A stretch of 64,000 bases of DNA, taken from positions 186,001 to 250,000 of the forward strand of contig NZ_JADPKT010000016.1 in NCBI RefSeq assembly GCF_023074075.1. The letters are read 5' to 3'. Below the pieces are notes generated by a model. That model saw nothing but the letters and a program-made list of their open reading frames with translations, was not told where the DNA came from and searched no databases. Positions 59,994-64,000 of the stretch are shown here, in pieces. Numbering within the stretch: position 1 is the stretch's first letter; each line of letters begins with the position of its first letter. This stretch comes from Bradyrhizobium sp. 138. GTDB taxonomy: Bacteria > Pseudomonadota > Alphaproteobacteria > Rhizobiales > Xanthobacteraceae. The position numbers and the translations under genes are program-made.

Positions 59994-60174
59994 GAACATC
60001 GCCTGCATAAGCGCCGGTTCACCATAAGCGCGGGCAAGGCGCCGATGGGATCGGCAATCGGCCTGAAATCATTGGTATTTCTTCGCGCTTACGCTCCATT
60101 AACCATAACCGCTGGTTACTTTTTAGAGCGTCGCCTGCCCTCTCGAAAATCTCGAGCAGTAAGCAAAAAAGAAA

Positions 60175-60198
60175 GCGGCGGAGCCGAAGCCCCGCCGC
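60175..60198 (-). terminator. Rho-independent terminator of flagellin 3
   Basis: Stem GCGGCGG/CCGCCGC with inner GC/GC pairs around GAAG, followed on the minus strand by CTTTCTTTTTTGC. 31 bp after the stop. Confidence 0.85.
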
Positions 60199-60228
60199 CG
60201 GATCTTGCTTTACGATGTCGTCTGCTTG

Positions 60229-62508
60229 TTAGCGGAGCAGCTGCAGCACGCTCTGCTGCGACTGGTTGGCCAGCGACAGCGCGGAGACCGCGATCGACTG
60301 CCGGGTCGACAGCGCCTGGCTGTTGGCCGCTTCGACGTTGGTGTCGGCCAGCGTCAGGTTGGACGAGCCGGTCTGCAGCACGTTGATCAGGTTCTTGTTG
60401 AAGTCCTGACGAACCTGCACGATCGTCAAGTTCGAACCGAGGCTCGAAGCTTCCGAACGCAGCGTGCTCGAGGCCGAGTTCAGGTTGGTCAGCACCTTGT
60501 TGGTCGCGGCGTTGTCGATGAAGTCGACACCGCCGGTCAACGCAGCGAGGCCCAGACCCTTGGAGTTGTAGGTCACGCCGGTGATGCTGAGGTTCGACTT
60601 GCCGGTCTCGTCGAACACCAGCTTGAGCTGGTCACCGTTCAAGAGGTTGACGCCGTTGAACGAGGAGTCCTGCGCCGTCGAGTCGATCTGGTTCAGGATG
60701 TTGTTGTACTGAGACACCAGATTGGCACGCGAGGTCTGGGCAACCGTGTCCTGGACGGGGCTGGAAGCCGTCGAGAACGTCAGCGCCGTCGTCAGCGTGC
60801 CGCCGATCGCACCACCCGCCGCCGTCGATCCGATGGTCGAGGACGCGTAGTCGTTGGTGGTCGAGACCGTCAGCAGGCCGTTAGCGTCGATCGTCGCCGT
60901 CAGGTTGTTGGCCTGGAGCTTGGTGTTGAGCTGATCGAGCGTCTTGACCGTGCCGTTGGTGCCGTCGCCGAAGGTGACGTTGACCGCCGTGCCGCCGTTG
61001 AAGGAGGAGAAGGTCAAGGTCTTGCCGGTGAGGCCGCCGACGCCGGAGGTGCGCGCCGCGGTGAAGGCGGTCGAGGTCCCGGTGTTGCCGGCGAAGCCGA
61101 GCGCATTCAGCGCGTTGCCGGTGCCGGTGATCGACAGATCGGCGTTGACGCCGGTCGAGAGCTTGAGCTGACCCGAGGCGTTGATCGACGAGTTGGTCTG
61201 GCCGGTGGCCGTCGCCAGCGTCGCGGTGCCGTTGGCGTTGACCGTCGCGGTCTGCACGCCGGTGGCAAGGTCGATCGCCTTCAGCACGTCGTTGATCGTG
61301 CCGCCCTGCAGATAGACCGTCGAGTTGCCGGCACCGTCGGTGAGCACGTTACCGCTGGAGCCATACCCGCTCGGAACGCTCGGAGCACCGGTCGAACCCG
61401 GGATCGGCGCGTTCTTGAAGGTGATGACGTGACCGTCGACGTTCAGCGTCGAGCCGTCCGCGATCGTCGCACCGAGCGAGGCTGAGCTCGTGGTCCGGTT
61501 GACGCTCACGGTGGCGTTGCCGCCGCCGACCGACGTGGTCAGACCGAGAGACTTGAGCAGGTCGGCCTTGCCGGTGACGCTCAGATCCGCACCCGTCGAG
61601 CTCTTCAGCGTGACCGCGCCGCCACCAACGCTCGAAGCGGTCTGGTTGACGCTGGTTGAGATCGTCGCAGCACCCGCGGTGATGGATGCCGTCTTCACGC
61701 CGCTGGCCAGATCGACCGCGGTCAAGAGATCGCTGACGGTCGCAGCCGGGGTACCCGCCGTGCCGAGATAGACCGTGGTGTTGCCGTTGCCGTCGGTGAC
61801 GAGATTGCTGCTGACGCCCGAACCGGTCGGAACCGCGCTCGACGCCGGAGCCGAGCCCGAGCGGAAGGTGATGGTCTTGCCGTTCACGGTCAGCGTGTCG
61901 CCGTCGGCCGGCTGGGCGTTGCCGGCGAGGCCGGTTGCGGTCGTGCCGTTGGTGGCGATCAGGGTGATGGCGCCGGTCAGGGCGGCGGTGCCGTCGCCGG
62001 CCGTTCCCGCGGTGCCCGTGAACGAGCCGATGGTGGCGCCGAGCGTCGTGGTGCCGCTCGCCGCCGTGGTGCCGCCGGCAGCGCCGCTAAACACAACGTT
62101 GCTGCTCGCAGTCGCGCTGGCGAACGAAGTCGTGCCACGCAGGTCGGCCGCGGTCGCACCGGCGATGGTGGCGGAGACGTTGGACTTGGTGGAATAGCCG
62201 ACCGTGGTCTGCAGGGCCTGGTTGGCGATCGACTTGGCGCTGTCGATCAGCTTCTGCAGCGAGGTGATGCCGGTGTTGGCGGCCTGCAGCACCTGCACGC
62301 CGTTGGCGATGCCGTCGAGCAGGTTGTTGATGTCGCTGGCGCGGTTGTCGAGCGACTGTGCCGTGAAGAAGTTGGTGGGATTGTCGAGAGCCGAGTTGAC
62401 GCTCTTGCCGGTCGACAGACGGTTCTGCGTGGTGGCGAGGAGGTCAGCTGTGGACTGGAGGGAGAGCAGGTTCTGGCGAACCGATGCGGAGAGGACGATA
62501 CCGGACAT
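60229..62508 (-). CDS. fliC: Flagellin 3 (759 aa)
   Basis: Starts at ATG 62508 (MSGIVLSASVRQNLLSLQST). An extended upstream frame begins 219 bp earlier but has no family similarity. The domain layout and internal modules are the same as in flagellin 2, with scattered differences such as 'SNVVFSGAAGGTTAASGTTT' and 'LTSALTFSTAS' versus 'LTTALTFSTAS'. The near identity suggests recent duplication or gene conversion. The C-terminus ends 'ALSLANQSQQSVLQLLR'. Confidence 0.95.
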   Translation of the reverse strand: MSGIVLSASVRQNLLSLQSTADLLATTQNRLSTGKSVNSALDNPTNFFTAQSLDNRASDINNLLDGIANGVQVLQAANTGITSLQKLIDSAKSIANQALQTTVGYSTKSNVSATIAGATAADLRGTTSFASATASSNVVFSGAAGGTTAASGTTTLGATIGSFTGTAGTAGDGTAALTGAITLIATNGTTATGLAGNAQPADGDTLTVNGKTITFRSGSAPASSAVPTGSGVSSNLVTDGNGNTTVYLGTAGTPAATVSDLLTAVDLASGVKTASITAGAATISTSVNQTASSVGGGAVTLKSSTGADLSVTGKADLLKSLGLTTSVGGGNATVSVNRTTSSASLGATIADGSTLNVDGHVITFKNAPIPGSTGAPSVPSGYGSSGNVLTDGAGNSTVYLQGGTINDVLKAIDLATGVQTATVNANGTATLATATGQTNSSINASGQLKLSTGVNADLSITGTGNALNALGFAGNTGTSTAFTAARTSGVGGLTGKTLTFSSFNGGTAVNVTFGDGTNGTVKTLDQLNTKLQANNLTATIDANGLLTVSTTNDYASSTIGSTAAGGAIGGTLTTALTFSTASSPVQDTVAQTSRANLVSQYNNILNQIDSTAQDSSFNGVNLLNGDQLKLVFDETGKSNLSITGVTYNSKGLGLAALTGGVDFIDNAATNKVLTNLNSASSTLRSEASSLGSNLTIVQVRQDFNKNLINVLQTGSSNLTLADTNVEAANSQALSTRQSIAVSALSLANQSQQSVLQLLR

Positions 62509-62828
62509 GACTCTGTTACCTTTCTGGTAAACGACGCATACTGTTACACGTCCGCTTGGATCGAGATTGACCCAGCGACGGCGGACCGTGGCGCCGAGAC
62601 CTCTAACGAAACATGAAATGAAACCCGTGCTTTTGCTGGGGCGCGCGTGATTCGGCCGGGGAAGCTGCGCGCGCCGCCGCGCCGCCACACGACTATGGCA
62701 TTGGAAAAACTGAGTTTTTCCGCTCAAACGCCGGGGATTTAGAGCTCGTTAACTAATTCCGAGCGAGAATCACGCCCTGATAGGCCGCAACGAACGCTCG
62801 GTTACGAAAGCGTTGATGGAGAACAGGC
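62509..62828. other. Divergent region between flagellin 3 and flbT
   Basis: Contains the flagellin 3 upstream element and probably the flbT promoter. A TTAACTAA at 62749 is not a CtrA box (no second TTAA at N7). No ORF, repeat or sigma-54 site was recognised. Confidence 0.5.
62603..62624 (-). promoter_or_regulatory. Conserved upstream element of flagellin 3
   Basis: GTTTCATTTC-ATGTTTCGTTAG on the coding strand, 95 bp upstream of the ATG. It is like the element before flagellin 2 (GTTTCA and GTTAG ends, spacing shifted by 5 bp). Confidence 0.45.
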
Positions 62829-63269
62829 ATGGCCCTCAAGGTCGAACTCAGACCGCACGAACGTATCATCGTCGGTAACTGCGTGATTACCAACACGGAC
62901 CAGCGTGCCCGCCTCCTGATCGACGGCGACAACGTGCCGATCCTGCGCGAGCGCGACATCCTCACGCCGGAGACCGCCGATACGCCGGCCAAGCTCGTCT
63001 ATCTGGCGGTCCAGCTCATGTACATCTCGCCGGATCCGCAGACCCAGCACGGCACCTATTTCAACCTGGTGCGCGACATCGTCACCGCGGTGCCGAGCGC
63101 CTGGCCGATCATCGAGGCCATCAACAACAACATCCTGAACGGCGACCTGTACCGGGCGCTGAAGGATGCCCGCAAGCTGATCGCCTATGAAGAGAAGCTG
63201 CGGACTCAATTCGAGGCCACCCATCCCAAGGTGGAAGCGGACAAGGACGACGTGAGCTCCGCCGCCTGA
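62829..63269 (+). CDS. flbT: Flagellin translation regulator FlbT
   Basis: A 146-residue protein. 'MALKVELRPHERIIVGNCVI', 'NTDQRARLLIDGDNVPILRE', 'RDILTPETADTPAKLVYLAV', 'QLMYISPDPQTQHGTYFNLV' and 'NNNILNGDLYRALKDARKLI' are FlbT. In Caulobacter FlbT binds the flagellin mRNA leader and lowers its stability until assembly reaches the filament stage. Placed next to the flagellins but transcribed away from them. Terminator follows. Confidence 0.95.
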   Translation: MALKVELRPHERIIVGNCVITNTDQRARLLIDGDNVPILRERDILTPETADTPAKLVYLAVQLMYISPDPQTQHGTYFNLVRDIVTAVPSAWPIIEAINNNILNGDLYRALKDARKLIAYEEKLRTQFEATHPKVEADKDDVSSAA

Positions 63270-63290
63270 TCCCGCACCTTCCCGCAAACG

Positions 63291-63323
63291 ACAACGGCCC
63301 CGGATCGCCTCCGGGGCCGTTGT
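63291..63323 (+). terminator. Hairpin between flbT and the decarboxylase gene (bidirectional)
   Basis: Stem ACAACGGCCCCGGA/TCCGGGGCCGTTGT (14 bp, loop TCGCC), followed by CGTTTC. Placed between convergent genes. Confidence 0.8.
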
Positions 63324-63344
63324 CGTTTCAGGCATGTACCACTG

Positions 63345-64000
63345 CTATTGCGCCGCGAGCGGGGGCGCCTCGACCTCGATCACGCCATCGCCGCACCGCC
63401 GTCCGCCGAAATCCAGCACCGCCGCGACGAGCGCATCGATGTCCGCCTCCTCGGTGCGGTGATTGACGATCGCGGCACGGATCGCAAACTTGCCGTTCAG
63501 CGTCGTGCTCGACGGCGCCGCAACTCCGGACTCCTGGATGTCGGCGACGATCTCGCGATTGACCGCATCATCGGCGCGGTAGCGGAAGCAGACGATGTTG
63601 AGGTTGACCGGCGCCAGCAATTCCAACCGCGGCTCGGCCAGCACGCGCGCTTCGAGATATTTCGCCAGCGCGCAGCTTCGCGCGATCGTCGCACCCAGCC
63701 GGTCGATGCCGAACGTCTTCAGCGTGAACCAGGTCTTCAGCGCGCGGAAGCCGCGCGACAGATCGGGTCCGAGATCGCAGGGCCAGACGGCCCCCGCCGC
63801 AAGCCCCCTCGCCTCGCGGCGCAGATAGGCCGCCGGCTGCGCAAAGGCCTGCCGATGCTGCTCGCCGTCACGCACCAGCAGGAAGCCGGCATCGTAAGGC
63901 ACCTGTCCCCATTTGTGGAAATCGAGCGCAATGGAATCGGCGAGCTCGATGCCGGCGAGCTGTGGCGCGAGCTCGGGCGAGAAGATCGCGAGCGCACCGA
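63345..64000 (-). CDS. PLP-dependent (group II) decarboxylase, C-terminal part (5' end outside window)
   Basis: About 218 residues to the stop. The codon frame continues to the window edge. The PLP-lysine motif lies at 'SIALDFHKWGQVPYDAGFLL' (Lys in FHKW). Then 'DLGPDLSRGFRALKTWFTLKTFG' and 'VNLNIVCFRYR' match the aromatic-L-amino-acid/glutamate decarboxylase fold. It decarboxylates an amino acid; the specific substrate cannot be told from the C-terminal part. Not part of the flagellar operon; convergent with flbT. Confidence 0.88.
   Translation of the reverse strand, partial: GALAIFSPELAPQLAGIELADSIALDFHKWGQVPYDAGFLLVRDGEQHRQAFAQPAAYLRREARGLAAGAVWPCDLGPDLSRGFRALKTWFTLKTFGIDRLGATIARSCALAKYLEARVLAEPRLELLAPVNLNIVCFRYRADDAVNREIVADIQESGVAAPSSTTLNGKFAIRAAIVNHRTEEADIDALVAAVLDFGGRRCGDGVIEVEAPPLAAQ

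Larger units (their letters stand above)
59899..60228. other. Intergenic region between flagellin 3 and flagellin 2
   Basis: Holds the flagellin 3 terminator, the shared upstream element and a TTAACCAT half-box at 60099-60106 with no second half at N7. No gene. Confidence 0.55.

Noticed and set aside
55781..61485. Long open frames on the plus strand opposite the three flagellins (up to ~790 codons)
   Set aside because: They mirror the strongly biased high-GC codon use of the flagellins. They have no family similarity, no signal peptide and Arg/Gln/Gly-rich shadows.
62509..62727. N-terminal extension of flagellin 3 (832 codons in total)
   Set aside because: The other two flagellins start at MSxIVLSASVRQ, and the extension covers the promoter region.
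62745..62760. TTAACTAATTCCGAG as a CtrA box for flbT
   Set aside because: The second TTAA is missing at N7.

Overview
The window is a high-GC alphaproteobacterial chromosome segment that looks like Bradyrhizobium or a close relative in Nitrobacteraceae. The grounds are the FliX/FlbT/FlaF/CckA set, three very long flagellins (about 760 residues each), exact CtrA-type boxes (TTAA-N7-TTAA) in front of flagellar genes, and a mosaic of dispersed palindromic intergenic repeats. No tRNA, rRNA, CRISPR array or insertion sequence was seen.

Layout. 1-4.9 kb: the end of a GNAT-type acetyltransferase, a hicBA toxin-antitoxin pair, a DsbA/FrnE-like oxidoreductase, a thioesterase, two tandem XRE/MmyB regulators and two small membrane-type proteins. 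4.9-6.06 kb: repeat-rich and without genes. 6-19 kb: mixed housekeeping and hypothetical genes. These include a SET-domain protein, a TetR-controlled carotenoid-oxygenase/membrane-protein regulon with a duplicated operator, class I fumarase, an ICMT-like methyltransferase, a glutathione S-transferase and a TIM44-like protein. 19.3-21.9 kb: the cell-cycle hybrid kinase CckA.

22-62 kb: the main (subpolar, thick-filament type) flagellar cluster. In order it holds flgB-flgC-fliE-fliQ-fliR-flhB (leftward), fliO-fliP (rightward), a 1.2-kresidue secreted TPR protein (leftward), an accessory block of about 7 kb with FecR, TPR and giant FecR-VCBS-RTX proteins, fliL-fliM-DUF6468-motE (leftward), flgF-flgG-flgA-flgH (rightward), a block with a damaged higBA-like locus, repeats, a hydratase, dksA, and an SDR/HxlR pair, then fliX (leftward), flgI-flgJ-flgN-like-flaG-like (rightward), flaF (leftward), three flagellins (leftward) and flbT (rightward). 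The window ends inside a PLP-dependent decarboxylase gene.

How it works together (inference from known families): CckA phosphorylates CtrA through ChpT. Exact CtrA boxes lie in front of flgB, the large TPR gene and flagellin 1, with near-matches at fliX/flgI and flaF and a half-site at fliL. Sigma-54 -24/-12 promoters (GG-N10-GC) precede flgF and flgI. FliX, FlbT and FlaF would then couple assembly to flagellin expression. This is a Caulobacter-like class II/class III hierarchy readable from the sequence. The most unusual items are the FecR-VCBS-RTX island interrupting the flagellar cluster, the duplicated TetR operator cassette, the frameshifted toxin, and the pair of inverted repeats of about 470 bp that bracket roughly 42 kb.
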